A stretch of 64,000 nt of DNA. Origin: Flavobacterium hydrocarbonoxydans (GTDB taxonomy: Bacteria > Bacteroidota > Bacteroidia > Flavobacteriales > Flavobacteriaceae). Positions 35,531-45,096 of this stretch are shown here, piece by piece (position 1 is the stretch's first letter; each line of letters begins with the position of its first letter). The DNA is taken from NCBI RefSeq assembly GCF_009789235.1, contig NZ_WSTB01000009.1, positions 124,001-188,000 of the forward strand, in the 5' to 3' direction. Made by a program: the position numbers and the translations under genes. The notes beneath the pieces are model-generated. The model ran no database searches and had not been told where the DNA came from. It worked only from the letters and a program-made list of their open reading frames with translations.

Positions 35531-36457
35531 CTATTCTAAAGTAATCGACGTGCTGCCCAGGATTTCTTGTTTATCAAAGAAATTTACAAAATAAGTTCCT
35601 TTTTGAAATGGGTTTTCGTCTGCATTCAGAATTCCATAAACGTTAGCGGCTTTTCCCTGAAAATCGACTGCGGCAATAAAACTGTACACCAAAGCCTTGT
35701 CGTAGTCGAATTCAATTAATTTATCTTCACCTAAAACTTTATTTTTTTGATCTAAAACCTGAATATAAAATATTTTTTTACCCGTTTTTGCAATTGCATT
35801 GGCAAGAACCGAAAAGCTTACTTTAAGTTTTTTGGTGTGTTTTGCTTTTTTCGTTTCAGATTCTTTTCCGGAACTGCTTTCTTTCAGCGCGACTACTTTA
35901 AAATTATTCAAAGACAATCGGGCAGCTGCTTTTATAGTAGATTCCAGTTGTTTTTGTTTCGAAACTAATGTATCATTTTGAGTTTTTTGTTTATACATTA
36001 CTACGTTTTGAGTTTCTATCTCCGTCAATAATTTTTTATTTTGAGATTTAAGCTGATTTATTTCTAAAACCTTGGCGTCTAATGTTGTTTTTAGTTCCGA
36101 AAGCTGCCTCCTGTAAACATCAATTTCCGAAAGAGACGGTTCTTTTGAAGCTTTGATAATTTCCATCAAATTCTCAACATTTCTTTTTTGAAATTCCAGC
36201 TCTTCCGATAAAGATGTTTTTTCCAGCAAAGCGACATCATACGCAAGTTTCAATAAATTTAACGAATCTAATATGTTTCTTTTACCTAGAGATTCCTTAG
36301 TATCTGGAGCTTCTTTAGGTATATTGATTTCTGTTTTTGATTGTAATTCTCCTTCATTTAGTTCTTTACTAAAAAGAAAAAATGAAGCGCCTATTCCTAA
36401 AACCAATAATGTGGCAAAAGCTCCTTTTAACCATTTGTTCTTGTAGTGTTTTTTCAT
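35531..36457 (-). CDS. Membrane-anchored coiled-coil protein of unknown function
   Basis: The gene gives 308 residues from the ATG at 36457 (an in-frame ATG four codons earlier is also possible). One membrane span lies at about 8-25 (GAFATLLVLGIGASFFLF), followed by a coiled coil at about 50-170. A compact C-terminal domain has strands such as KLKVSFSVLANAIAKTGKK and ends IFQKGTY-like. Similar proteins are common in Flavobacterium with no assigned role. I do not recognise a function. Confidence 0.6.
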   Translation of the reverse strand: MKKHYKNKWLKGAFATLLVLGIGASFFLFSKELNEGELQSKTEINIPKEAPDTKESLGKRNILDSLNLLKLAYDVALLEKTSLSEELEFQKRNVENLMEIIKASKEPSLSEIDVYRRQLSELKTTLDAKVLEINQLKSQNKKLLTEIETQNVVMYKQKTQNDTLVSKQKQLESTIKAAARLSLNNFKVVALKESSSGKESETKKAKHTKKLKVSFSVLANAIAKTGKKIFYIQVLDQKNKVLGEDKLIEFDYDKALVYSFIAAVDFQGKAANVYGILNADENPFQKGTYFVNFFDKQEILGSTSITLE

Positions 36458-36716
36458 AATTACTCCCAATTTTGTGCAAAAATACTATTATAATAGCATG
36501 TGAGATGCGTATTTATACGTGTTTTTAACTTAATCTTTGAGTTTTTCTGTATTGATTCTTACATATTTTCTTAAATTCTTCGCTTTTTTACAAAAAATAT
36601 ATGATTTTTCTTTAATAAATAGAATTATTTATAATTTGCCGTTTACAAATAAATATTATCTATTTTAACATTTGTTATAATAATGTATTGAATTATGGAA
36701 AAAGGTTTTTAAGTCG

Positions 36717-36724
36717 TATCTTTG
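36717..36724 (+). promoter_or_regulatory. -7 box of the suf operon
   Basis: TATCTTTG fits TAnnTTTG exactly and lies 28 bp upstream of the sufA start. No clear -33 TTTG is seen at standard spacing. Confidence 0.5.
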
Positions 36725-36752
36725 CGGATAATTTAGACATAATCTATACACA

Positions 36753-37082
36753 ATGATAAAGGTTTCTGATACTGCCAAAAAGAAAATCATCGACTTGATG
36801 AAAGATGATGGTTTTGACGCTGCACATGACTACGTAAGAGTAGGCGTGAAAAGTGGCGGATGCTCTGGTTTGTCTTATGATTTAAAATTTGACAATACCA
36901 AAGGTGACGACGATAAAATATTTATAGACAACGATATAACGATTGCAGTTGAAAAAAAATCATTTCTGTATCTTGCCGGAACAACTTTAGAGTTTTCAGG
37001 AGGATTAAACGGAAAAGGATTTGTATTTAATAACCCAAATGCAAGCAGAACTTGTGGTTGTGGTGAATCTTTTTCGCTATAA
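36753..37082 (+). CDS. sufA: A-type iron-sulfur carrier
   Basis: This 109-residue protein has the three conserved cysteines of A-type carriers: Cys37 (SGGCSG) and Cys101/Cys103 in the C-terminal CGCGESF. It receives Fe-S clusters from the SufBCD scaffold and passes them to target proteins. It is the first gene of the suf run, 72 bp before sufB. The symbol could equally be iscA-like. Confidence 0.9.
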   Translation: MIKVSDTAKKKIIDLMKDDGFDAAHDYVRVGVKSGGCSGLSYDLKFDNTKGDDDKIFIDNDITIAVEKKSFLYLAGTTLEFSGGLNGKGFVFNNPNASRTCGCGESFSL

Positions 37083-37154
37083 ATAAAGAATCAAAAAAAA
37101 TTAAACACATCAGGAAGGAAAGCTAATTTCTAATGCGTTTTAAAAAACAAAAAA

Positions 37155-38603
37155 ATGTCAAAATACACTGAAGACGATTTAAAAATCGAACTCGAAACTA
37201 AAGAATACGAATACGGATTTTACACTGATATCGAATCGGAGACGTTTCCTATTGGCCTAAACGAAGACATCGTGAGAGCTATTTCTCTTAAAAAAGATGA
37301 GCCTCAATGGATGACCGACTGGCGTATTGAAGCTTTTCGTGCCTGGAAAGATATGATCGAACCAGAATGGGCAAATGTGCATTATACAAAACCTGATTTT
37401 CAGGCTATTTCGTATTATTCGGCTCCCAAACAAGTAGATCCAAACAAAACTTTGGATGATGTAGATCCGGAACTTCTTGAAATGTACAAAAAGTTAGGAA
37501 TCTCTGTCGATGAACAAAAAATGATGAACAATGTCGCTATGGATATTGTGGTCGATTCTGTTTCGGTGGCTACTACTTTCAAGAAAACATTGGCCGAAAA
37601 AGGAATTATTTTCTGTCCGATTTCTGAAGCTATCAAAGAACATCCTGAATTAGTAAAAAAATATTTAGGAACTGTTGTACCTCAAAAAGACAACTTTTAC
37701 GCAGCATTAAACTCAGCAGTTTTCTCTGACGGAAGTTTCTGCTATATTCCAAAAGGCGTTCGTTGCCCAATGGAACTTTCAACTTATTTCAGAATCAACC
37801 AGGCAGGAACAGGACAATTCGAAAGAACTCTTGTAATTGCTGATGCCGGAAGTTACGTTTCATACCTTGAAGGTTGTACCGCACCAAGTCGTGACGAAAA
37901 TCAATTGCACGCCGCTGTGGTTGAATTGATCGCTTTGGATGATGCCGAAATTAAATATTCTACTGTTCAAAACTGGTTCCCTGGAAACAAAGAAGGAAAA
38001 GGTGGGGTTTATAACTTTGTAACCAAAAGAGGTTTATGCGAAACAAACGCTAAAATTTCCTGGACTCAGGTAGAAACCGGTTCAGCTGTAACCTGGAAAT
38101 ATCCTTCTTGTGTATTAAAAGGAGATAATTCGGTAGGAGAATTTTATTCTATCGCTGTTACCAATAATTACCAACAGGCCGATACGGGAACAAAAATGAT
38201 CCATTTAGGAAAAAACACTAAATCGACTATTATTTCTAAAGGTATCTCGGCTGGTAAATCACAAAATAGTTACCGTGGATTGGTGCAAATTTCAGCAAGA
38301 GCTGAAAACGCCAGAAACTTTTCGCAATGTGATTCTCTTTTGATGGGGAACAATTGTGGAGCACATACTTTTCCTTATATCGAAAGTAAAAATCCATCGG
38401 CTAAAATAGAACACGAAGCTACGACAAGTAAAATTGGAGAAGATCAGGTTTTTTATTGCAACCAAAGAGGTATCCCAACTGAAAAAGCGATTGCCTTAAT
38501 TGTAAACGGTTTCAGTAAAGATGTATTGAACAAATTGCCAATGGAATTTGCTGTTGAAGCGCAAAAATTATTAGAGATTTCCTTGGAAGGATCTGTTGGA
38601 TAA
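37155..38603 (+). CDS. sufB: Fe-S cluster assembly scaffold SufB
   Basis: This 482-residue protein has standard SufB length, with the N-terminal [18 protein letters not shown] and the C-terminal beta-helix core ([40 protein letters not shown]). Conserved cysteines in EGCTAP and near NNCGAHTFP support cluster building. It works with SufC and SufD, whose genes follow after an insertion of three small genes. Confidence 0.96.
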   Translation: MSKYTEDDLKIELETKEYEYGFYTDIESETFPIGLNEDIVRAISLKKDEPQWMTDWRIEAFRAWKDMIEPEWANVHYTKPDFQAISYYSAPKQVDPNKTLDDVDPELLEMYKKLGISVDEQKMMNNVAMDIVVDSVSVATTFKKTLAEKGIIFCPISEAIKEHPELVKKYLGTVVPQKDNFYAALNSAVFSDGSFCYIPKGVRCPMELSTYFRINQAGTGQFERTLVIADAGSYVSYLEGCTAPSRDENQLHAAVVELIALDDAEIKYSTVQNWFPGNKEGKGGVYNFVTKRGLCETNAKISWTQVETGSAVTWKYPSCVLKGDNSVGEFYSIAVTNNYQQADTGTKMIHLGKNTKSTIISKGISAGKSQNSYRGLVQISARAENARNFSQCDSLLMGNNCGAHTFPYIESKNPSAKIEHEATTSKIGEDQVFYCNQRGIPTEKAIALIVNGFSKDVLNKLPMEFAVEAQKLLEISLEGSVG

Positions 38604-38618
38604 TAAAATTCAAAAATT

Positions 38619-38816
38619 ATGGATATCATCTTAAAAAATGTAAAGAAAAAAGATTTTCCAGTTTTTCAATCACTGGCAAAATCCCTTGGTTTTGAAATTA
38701 TAGAAGATAAAGAAAAACCATATAATCCAGAATTTGTAAAAGAGATTTTAGATGCTGAACAAAGTATCAAAGATGGAAAAGGAGTTAAAATAAAATTAGA
38801 AGATTTGTGGAAGTAA
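38619..38816 (+). CDS. Antitoxin-like small protein of a YoeB-type pair
   Basis: This 65-residue protein starts MDIILKNVKKKDFPVFQSLA and ends KLEDLWK. The pattern (a short N-terminal domain, then EEIxxAEQSIKDGKGVKIKLEDLW) is that of DUF2683/RelB-like antitoxins of Bacteroidota, which lie just before a YoeB-like toxin. The stop overlaps the start of the toxin remnant by 10 nt, as usual for such pairs. It is still intact although its toxin is broken. It stands 15 bp after sufB, inside the suf operon. Confidence 0.75.
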   Translation: MDIILKNVKKKDFPVFQSLAKSLGFEIIEDKEKPYNPEFVKEILDAEQSIKDGKGVKIKLEDLWK

Positions 38817-39061
38817 TTTATTCTGAAAAGGCACAGAAAGACAGAGAATTTTGGAAAAAATCTGAAAATAAAGCAATTATGAATAAAATTACCGCCTTGA
38901 TTGAAGATATACAACTTCATCCTTTTGAAGGCATCGGAAAACCGGAACCTTTGAAATATGAATTGTCTGGAAAATAGTCTAGAAGAATAAATCAAGAACA
39001 TCGAATAATTTATAAAGTTACTGAAGAAAATACAATCGAGATATTAGATATACTTCATTAA
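38807..39061 (+). pseudogene. YoeB-type mRNA interferase with an in-frame amber stop
   Basis: From a GTG at 38807 the frame reads VEVIYSEKAQKDREFWKK and continues to LKYELSGK. It then meets TAG at 38975-38977 (codon 57) and continues SRRINQEHRIIYKVTEEN to ILDILH and a normal stop, 84 residues in all. In YoeB-type toxins the position after SGK is usually a tryptophan (SGxWSRRIxxEHR), so a single TGG-to-TAG change explains the stop. The part lost carries residues needed for RNA cleavage. A sequencing error is the main alternative. Confidence 0.75.
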
Positions 39062-39085
39062 AAGGACATTACGAATAAGTATTGA

Positions 39086-39574
39086 ATGGAAAATAAAAAA
39101 GTCATCATTTTGGGTTCATCCAGGAAAAATGGAAACACAACAAAAATTGTGGATGAAATTTCTAAAGAACATGAAATAGATGTAATTAATTTAAGTGATT
39201 ATACGATTTCGTATTATGATTACGAAAGCAAAAACATAGATGACGATTTTCTACCTTTAATAAAAGGAATCATCGAAAAGTACGATACTTTAATTTTTGC
39301 TACTCCTATATATTGGTATAATATGAGTGGAATTATGAAGGTTTTCTTTGATAGAATTTCAGATTTAATCCGAATTGAAAAAGAAACCGGACGAAAACTT
39401 AGAGGAAAGAAAATTGGCGTGATATCAAATTCTCACGACAACGAAATTGAAGAAAGTTTTTACATACCGTTCAAAAAAACAGCCGATTATTTAGGCATGG
39501 AATATTTAGGACACGCGCATTTTAATGCCAACATCCTAAACCAAACAACAAAAATAGAATTGACATTTATATAA
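39086..39574 (+). CDS. NAD(P)H-dependent FMN reductase / flavodoxin-like protein
   Basis: This 162-residue protein has a flavodoxin fold with the phosphate-binding loop GSSRKNGNTTK at residues 10-20 and the flavin-side motif FATPIYWYNMSGIMKVFFDR near 75. Such proteins reduce quinones or nitro-compounds with FMN. It lies between the toxin remnant and sufC, 13 bp before the latter, so it is transcribed with suf. A link to redox stress or to Fe-S work is possible but not shown. Confidence 0.82.
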   Translation: MENKKVIILGSSRKNGNTTKIVDEISKEHEIDVINLSDYTISYYDYESKNIDDDFLPLIKGIIEKYDTLIFATPIYWYNMSGIMKVFFDRISDLIRIEKETGRKLRGKKIGVISNSHDNEIEESFYIPFKKTADYLGMEYLGHAHFNANILNQTTKIELTFI

Positions 39575-39587
39575 AATAAAAAAAACA

Positions 39588-40334
39588 ATGTTATCAATAA
39601 AAAACCTTCACGCCTCAATAGGTGATAAAGAAATCCTTAAAGGAATTAATATAGAAGTTAAAGCTGGCGAAGTACACGCTATCATGGGACCAAACGGTTC
39701 TGGAAAAAGTACACTTTCGGCTGTAATTGCCGGAAACGAAAACTACGAAGTTACTGATGGAGAAGTTTTTCTTGACGGAGAAGATCTTGCAGATTTAGCT
39801 CCTGAAGAAAGAGCACACAAAGGAGTTTTCCTTTCGTTTCAATATCCTGTAGAAATTCCTGGAGTTAGCGTTACCAACTTCATGAAAACAGCGATCAACG
39901 AAACTCGTAAAGCAAACGGTCAGGATGAAATGCCGGCCAACGAAATGTTGAAAGTAATTCGTGAGAAATCTGAATTATTAGAAATCGATCGTAAATTTTT
40001 ATCTCGTTCTTTAAACGAAGGTTTTTCAGGAGGAGAGAAAAAAAGAAACGAAATTTTCCAGATGGCAATGTTAGAGCCAAAATTAGCCATCCTTGACGAA
40101 ACGGATTCTGGTCTTGACATCGATGCGTTAAGAATTGTGGCTAACGGAGTTAACAAATTAAAAAGCGAGAAAAACGCCATTATCGTTATCACGCACTACC
40201 AACGTTTATTAGATTATATCGTTCCGGATTTTGTTCACGTTCTATACAACGGAAGAATCGTAAAATCAGGAGGAAAAGAGCTGGCTTACGAATTGGAAGA
40301 AAAAGGATACGACTGGATTAAAGCAGAAAACTAG
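39588..40334 (+). CDS. sufC: Fe-S assembly ATPase SufC
   Basis: This 248-residue ABC-type ATPase has Walker A GPNGSGKST (34-42), signature GFSGGEKKRNE and Walker B LAILDETDSGLD, the last two in the SufC-specific form. It forms the SufBC2D scaffold complex. It is separated from sufB by the toxin-antitoxin remnant and the flavodoxin-like gene. Confidence 0.97.
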   Translation: MLSIKNLHASIGDKEILKGINIEVKAGEVHAIMGPNGSGKSTLSAVIAGNENYEVTDGEVFLDGEDLADLAPEERAHKGVFLSFQYPVEIPGVSVTNFMKTAINETRKANGQDEMPANEMLKVIREKSELLEIDRKFLSRSLNEGFSGGEKKRNEIFQMAMLEPKLAILDETDSGLDIDALRIVANGVNKLKSEKNAIIVITHYQRLLDYIVPDFVHVLYNGRIVKSGGKELAYELEEKGYDWIKAEN

Positions 40335-40400
40335 TTTACAGTTACAGTTTACAGTTTGCAAAAACTCATAACTCATAACTCATAACTTACAACTACAAAA

Positions 40401-41717
40401 ATGGATTTAAAAGAAAAATTAGTATCGTCTTTTATGGCTTTTGAAGAGCGTGTTGATGTGCATTCAGATTTGCATGACATTCGTACAACTGCCTTAAAAA
40501 ACTTCGAAAATAAAGGTTTCCCAACCAAAAAAGAAGAAGCTTGGAAATATACATCGCTAAACGCCATCTTAAAAAATGACTTTACCGTTTTTCCAAAGCA
40601 AGAAAATGCAATCGAATTTAGCCACGTAAAAAAATACTTTTTACACGAAATCGACACCTATAAATTGGTGTTTATCGATGGCGTTTTCAGTTCGCATTTG
40701 TCTTCAACAACGCATGACGGAATCGACGTTTGCTTGATGTCATCGGCATTGACCAAACCAAAATATAAAATGGTTATTGACAAGTACTTCAACCAAATTG
40801 CCAGCAAAGACGAAAGTTTGACTTCGTTGAATACAGCTTTTGCAAGCGAAGGAGCTTTTATCAATATTCCGCAAAAGAAAGTAGCCGATAAACCTATCGA
40901 AATCATGTATTTCTCGACAGGAAACGAAGCTGCATTAATGGTTCAGCCAAGAAATTTGATTATTGTGGGTGAAAATTCACATGTTCAAATTATCGAACGT
41001 CACCAAAGTTTGAACGAAAATCCAGTTTTAACCAATTCGGTTACGGAGATCTTTGCTCAAAAACGCGCCATTGTTGATCATTATAAAATTCAAAACGACA
41101 ATAACGAAGCCAATTTAATTGATAATACATACGTTTCGCAACAACAAGAAAGTCATGTTTATGTACATACTTTTTCGTTTGGAGGAAATCTTACGCGTAA
41201 CAACTTAAACTTTTATCACTTTGGTGAAAGATTGACCAGTACGCTAAACGGAATTACAATTATTGGAGAAAAACAACACGTTGATCATTATACTTTGGTA
41301 AACCACGCAACACCAAACTGCGAAAGTTTCCAGGATTATAAAGGAATTTTCTCTGATCGCTCAACAGGCGTTTTCAACGGAAAAGTTTTGGTTGAAAAAG
41401 AAGCTCAAAAAACAAATGCTTTCCAAAAAAGCAACAATATTTTATTGAGCGATAAAGCAACTATCAATGCAAAACCACAATTAGAGATTTTTGCTGATGA
41501 CGTAAAATGTTCTCACGGTTGTACTGTTGGACAATTAGACGAAACGGCTATGTTCTACATGCAATCTCGTGGAATTCCTAAAAAAGAAGCAAAAGCTTTA
41601 TTGATGTACGCATTCTCAAATGCTGTTATCGAAAGTATCAAAATACCGGAATTAAAACAAAGAATTACTAAAATCATTGCCATGAAACTGGGTGTGAATT
41701 TAGGATTTGATTTGTAG
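40401..41717 (+). CDS. sufD: Fe-S assembly protein SufD
   Basis: This 438-residue protein has the SufD beta-helix and C-terminal block (VKCSHGCTVGQLDETAMFYMQ, GIPKKEAKALLMYAF). The N-terminal part has the typical PTKKEEAWKYTSL motif. It is the partner of SufB in the scaffold. The 66-bp gap before it contains short repeats (three CTCATAA units near 40366-40389) but no gene. Confidence 0.95.
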   Translation: MDLKEKLVSSFMAFEERVDVHSDLHDIRTTALKNFENKGFPTKKEEAWKYTSLNAILKNDFTVFPKQENAIEFSHVKKYFLHEIDTYKLVFIDGVFSSHLSSTTHDGIDVCLMSSALTKPKYKMVIDKYFNQIASKDESLTSLNTAFASEGAFINIPQKKVADKPIEIMYFSTGNEAALMVQPRNLIIVGENSHVQIIERHQSLNENPVLTNSVTEIFAQKRAIVDHYKIQNDNNEANLIDNTYVSQQQESHVYVHTFSFGGNLTRNNLNFYHFGERLTSTLNGITIIGEKQHVDHYTLVNHATPNCESFQDYKGIFSDRSTGVFNGKVLVEKEAQKTNAFQKSNNILLSDKATINAKPQLEIFADDVKCSHGCTVGQLDETAMFYMQSRGIPKKEAKALLMYAFSNAVIESIKIPELKQRITKIIAMKLGVNLGFDL

Positions 41718-41740
41718 AAAATTCAATTCTTTACAAAATA

Positions 41741-41774
41741 AAAACCGATAAGCTTTTATAAAGTTTATCGGTTT
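41741..41774 (+). terminator. Terminator after sufD
   Basis: The stem AAAACCGATAA / TTATCGGTTTT (inner stretch partly paired) is followed by a T run. It ends the first suf unit. Confidence 0.8.
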
Positions 41775-41784
41775 TTTTATGCTC

Positions 41785-41861
41785 TCCTGCAAGGTTTCCA
41801 AAACCTTGTAGGTATTATGCTCAAGTTTCGATACCTACAAGGTTTTGGAAACCTTGCAGGA
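41785..41861. repeat. 31-bp perfect inverted repeat, REP/BIME-like
   Basis: The left arm (41785-41815) and right arm (41831-41861) are exact reverse complements with a 15-nt loop. Each arm contains CCTGCAAGGTTT-CCA-AAACCTTGTAGG, itself almost palindromic, so the element looks like two inverted REP units. It lies between the sufD terminator and the stop of the convergent hydrolase gene. Confidence 0.85.
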
Positions 41862-41871
41862 ATAAAACAAT

Positions 41872-43221
41872 CTACTGCTTCACACTATCAATCACCTCTT
41901 TCAAAAACCCATTAAAATCAAAGCTTTTATCACCTTCTCTAACACCCATTCTCACAATTACCATATCCAGAGACGGAATAATTGCTACCATTTGTCCTTG
42001 GTAGCCGCTGCAATAAAACATATCGCGAGGCACATCTGGGAATTTTCCTCCTGCGTTAAGCCAAAATTGCGCTCCATATTTTCCTTCGGAAGTATTGGTT
42101 GGTGTGGCAGTATATTTTACCCAGCTTTCATCCAGAATCTGTTCTCCGTTCCAGTTGCCTTTTCTTAAATATAATAATCCAAATTTAGACCAGTCACGTG
42201 GTGTTGCCCATCCATAAGACGAACCTACGAAAGTTCCAGTCATATCCTGCTCGACAATCATCGAGTTCATTCCGATTTTATCGATTACGGCGCTGTACCA
42301 AAAATCAAGATATTCTTGTTGTGTTTTAAACTGGCTTCTTAAAATTCTAGACAATAAATTGGTCGTTCCGGAAGAGTAATTCCAATGTGTGTTGGGTTTG
42401 AATTGTGCTGGTTTATCCATTTGTACTTTCCCCATATCTTCAGACTGAAAAAGCATTATGGTCGCATCACAAATCGTACTGTAATTTTCTTCCCATTCCA
42501 AACCGGAATTCATGTGCAGCAAATCATTTATGGTGATGTTTTTGCGCTCATCATTTTGCCATTCCTTAATAGGAGCTGGTTTGTAAATATCAATTTTTCC
42601 TTGTTTGGCTAAAACCCCAAAAGCCGAACTGGTGATACTTTTTGTCATCGACCATCCCAAAATTTTACTTTCTTTATTGAAGTTCTTGTCGTATTGCTCC
42701 GCAATCAATTTGTCTTTATACAAAACTACCACAGCACGAGTTCTTTTGGCTTTGCCTCCACTTTTATCAAAAGCATTGTCAACAGCTTTTTTTAATTTAG
42801 CATAATCAACATTCGAAAAAGTAGTGTCTTTCGGTTCATTATTTCCGTAAGGAAAAGGTAAATTACTCGCCAATTTGGTTCTTTTTGGCAACAAATAGGG
42901 TTTCGAAACATCAAAATCATCGTTGATTAGAGTAGCGCCCAAACCTTCACGATAAATTGCTTTTCTTTCTTTCAAACCGTAAACAGCCGATGTGGCAAAT
43001 TTCCCTGCATCATCAATAGAGTTGGTTGCTAAATCGAGTAGCGGAATATCATTATCGGTTTTTTCGATTAAATCTTTTGAGCGATTATCGATAAAATGAC
43101 CCGAGGCGATACTTTTGGCCGAAAAGCCGGAAATCAATTCAAGCTTAGGATAGGTGGTAAATCCATAATAAAAAACGATAAGAAGTAATGCAAGACCAAG
43201 TAGTTTCAGGATTTTTTTCAT
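41872..43221 (-). CDS. Serine hydrolase of the beta-lactamase / class C PBP family
   Basis: This 449-residue protein has an N-terminal membrane anchor (about 5-22) and a beta-lactamase-like domain with the SxxK motif Ser191-Lys194 (GWSMTKSITSS), a YSSG motif in place of YxN near 281, and a conserved SGYQGQ region near 405. It is probably a periplasmic peptidase or esterase, not a resistance enzyme. It runs opposite to the suf genes and separates sufD from sufS. Confidence 0.85.
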   Translation of the reverse strand: MKKILKLLGLALLLIVFYYGFTTYPKLELISGFSAKSIASGHFIDNRSKDLIEKTDNDIPLLDLATNSIDDAGKFATSAVYGLKERKAIYREGLGATLINDDFDVSKPYLLPKRTKLASNLPFPYGNNEPKDTTFSNVDYAKLKKAVDNAFDKSGGKAKRTRAVVVLYKDKLIAEQYDKNFNKESKILGWSMTKSITSSAFGVLAKQGKIDIYKPAPIKEWQNDERKNITINDLLHMNSGLEWEENYSTICDATIMLFQSEDMGKVQMDKPAQFKPNTHWNYSSGTTNLLSRILRSQFKTQQEYLDFWYSAVIDKIGMNSMIVEQDMTGTFVGSSYGWATPRDWSKFGLLYLRKGNWNGEQILDESWVKYTATPTNTSEGKYGAQFWLNAGGKFPDVPRDMFYCSGYQGQMVAIIPSLDMVIVRMGVREGDKSFDFNGFLKEVIDSVKQ

Positions 43222-43410
43222 AAAATGTGAGTGCTATTTTTAATGCAATATAAATAATTTATGTTCACGTTTTTAATGTCTTTTTCAGAATTAAATTTCA
43301 CATATCACATAAAAAAGATTCAAACCTTATAAAATTATTATTTCAACAGTCAATTGATGCTACTATAAAAGGAAATTATCGAATTGCCGTAGAAACAAAT
43401 TTAGTTTTAG

Positions 43411-43418
43411 TACTTTTG
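43411..43418 (+). promoter_or_regulatory. -7 box of the sufS unit
   Basis: TACTTTTG fits TAnnTTTG and lies 25 bp upstream of the sufS start. It shows that sufS-E is transcribed apart from sufA-D. The -33 element is not clear. Confidence 0.5.
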
Positions 43419-43443
43419 TAATTAGAATTTTTCTAAATAAATT

Positions 43444-44658
43444 ATGCTAGATATTCAAAAAATAAGAGCTGATTTTCCGATACTTTCACAAAAAGTAAAC
43501 GGAAAACCTTTGGTATATTTTGACAACGGAGCGACTTCGCAAAAACCACAAGTTGTGATTGATGCTGACGCGAAATATTACCAGGAAATAAACGCCAACA
43601 TTCACCGTGGTGTACATACTTTAAGTCAATTAGCCACTGATGCTTACGAGATTTCACGTGGCAAAGTGCAGGAACATATCAATGCGAAATTTGCCCACGA
43701 AGTACTTTTTACTTCAGGAACAACGCACGGAATCAATTTAGTGACTAATGGTTTTGCTTCGATTTTAAAACCGGGTGACGAAGTAATTGTTTCGTCGTTA
43801 GAACATCATAGTAATATTGTGCCCTGGCAAATGTTATGCGAGAAAACGGGAGCAACTTTAAAAGTGATTCCGATGAACGAAGAGGGCGAGCTGATTATGG
43901 AAGCGTATGATGCTTTGCTTTCAGAAAAAACAAAAGTTGTGACCGTAAATCATATTTCGAATGCTTTAGGAATCATCAATCCTATAAAATATATGATTGA
44001 CAAAGCACACGCTGTTGGCGCTGCTGTTTTGATCGATGGTGCGCAGGCTGTTCCGCATCTTAAACCAGATGTTCAGGCATTAGACTGCGATTTTTATGCT
44101 TTTTCAGGACATAAAATGTGTGGCCCAACCGGAACCGGAATTTTATACGGAAAAGAAGAGTGGCTGAACAAGCTTCCTCCTTATCAGGGTGGTGGTGAAA
44201 TGATTAAAGAAGTAACTTTCGAAAAAACCACCTACGCCGATTTGCCTCATAAATTTGAAGCAGGAACGCCTAATATCGCTGGAGGAATTGTTTTGGGAAC
44301 TGCTATTGATTATTTAAACGAAATTGGTTTCGATAATATTCAGAAGCAGGAAGAAGAACTTTTGGCGCACGCCACCAAACGTTTGTTAGAAATTGAAGGT
44401 TTGAAAATCTACGGAACCGGAAAAAATAAAGCTTCGGTAGTTTCGTTTAATATTGATGGAATTCATCCGTACGACATTGGTTCTATTATTGATAAATTAG
44501 GAATTGCGGTTCGTACAGGACATCACTGTGCACAGCCCATCATGAATTTCTTTTGTATTCCCGGAACCATTCGTGCTTCATTTTCTTTTTATAATACTAA
44601 AGAAGAAATTAATCTAATGGTCGAAGCCGTAAAAACAGCAAAAACAATGTTAAGCTAA
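43444..44658 (+). CDS. sufS: Cysteine desulfurase SufS
   Basis: This 404-residue PLP enzyme has the cofactor lysine Lys224 (FYAFSGHKMCGPTG) and the active-site cysteine Cys362 in the short RTGHHCAQP loop, which marks the SufS type as opposed to IscS. It takes sulfur from cysteine and hands it to SufE, encoded at 45097. Confidence 0.97.
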   Translation: MLDIQKIRADFPILSQKVNGKPLVYFDNGATSQKPQVVIDADAKYYQEINANIHRGVHTLSQLATDAYEISRGKVQEHINAKFAHEVLFTSGTTHGINLVTNGFASILKPGDEVIVSSLEHHSNIVPWQMLCEKTGATLKVIPMNEEGELIMEAYDALLSEKTKVVTVNHISNALGIINPIKYMIDKAHAVGAAVLIDGAQAVPHLKPDVQALDCDFYAFSGHKMCGPTGTGILYGKEEWLNKLPPYQGGGEMIKEVTFEKTTYADLPHKFEAGTPNIAGGIVLGTAIDYLNEIGFDNIQKQEEELLAHATKRLLEIEGLKIYGTGKNKASVVSFNIDGIHPYDIGSIIDKLGIAVRTGHHCAQPIMNFFCIPGTIRASFSFYNTKEEINLMVEAVKTAKTMLS

Positions 44659-44668
44659 ATAATACTTT

Positions 44669-45094
44669 ATGAGAATAGTATCTTTTTTACTTTTGATAAT
44701 GGTTATCGGAACAGGATGTTCCAGTCAGAAAAAAACAGACATGGCCAACACTACAATCGAATATTCGGCAATGTCCAGAGGTTTTCATAAAAAAATCACT
44801 GTTCAAAATCAAAGTGTTTGGGTTGAAAGCGAAAGAGGCCAAGATGCTGTTGAAAGCAAAATCGACGCCGGAAAATGGAATCAGATTGTAGCTGAGTTTG
44901 AAAAAGTGAATTTAGAAACCATCTCAACCTTAAAAGCACCAACCGAAAAACGTTTTTATGATGGTGCTGCTATCGCAAATTTAAAAATAATTCAAAATCA
45001 GAAAACATACGAAACTACCAGTTTTGACAATGGTTTCCCTCCAAAGGAAATAGAAAAATTGGTAAATTTGCTGACTGGTTTTATCGAAGAATAA
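44669..45094 (+). CDS. Small lipoprotein of unknown function
   Basis: This 141-residue protein has a lipoprotein signal (FLLLIMVIGTGC, Cys17). The mature part has the pattern MSRGFHKKITV, WNQIVAEFEKVNLETIS and FDNGFPPKEIEKLVNLL, seen in uncharacterised Flavobacterium lipoproteins. It sits between sufS (10 bp) and sufE (2 bp), so it is cotranscribed, but a role in Fe-S assembly is not evident. Confidence 0.7.
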   Translation: MRIVSFLLLIMVIGTGCSSQKKTDMANTTIEYSAMSRGFHKKITVQNQSVWVESERGQDAVESKIDAGKWNQIVAEFEKVNLETISTLKAPTEKRFYDGAAIANLKIIQNQKTYETTSFDNGFPPKEIEKLVNLLTGFIEE

Positions 45095-45096
45095 TT

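Noticed and set aside
38969-38989. Programmed readthrough or recoding of the amber codon in the toxin.
   Set aside because: No recoding signal is seen next to the stop, and a simple TGG-to-TAG change explains it; kept as a remote option only.
41785-41861. A possible two-repeat CRISPR array.
   Set aside because: The copies are in inverted, not direct, orientation with a single 15-nt loop, and no cas gene is present.
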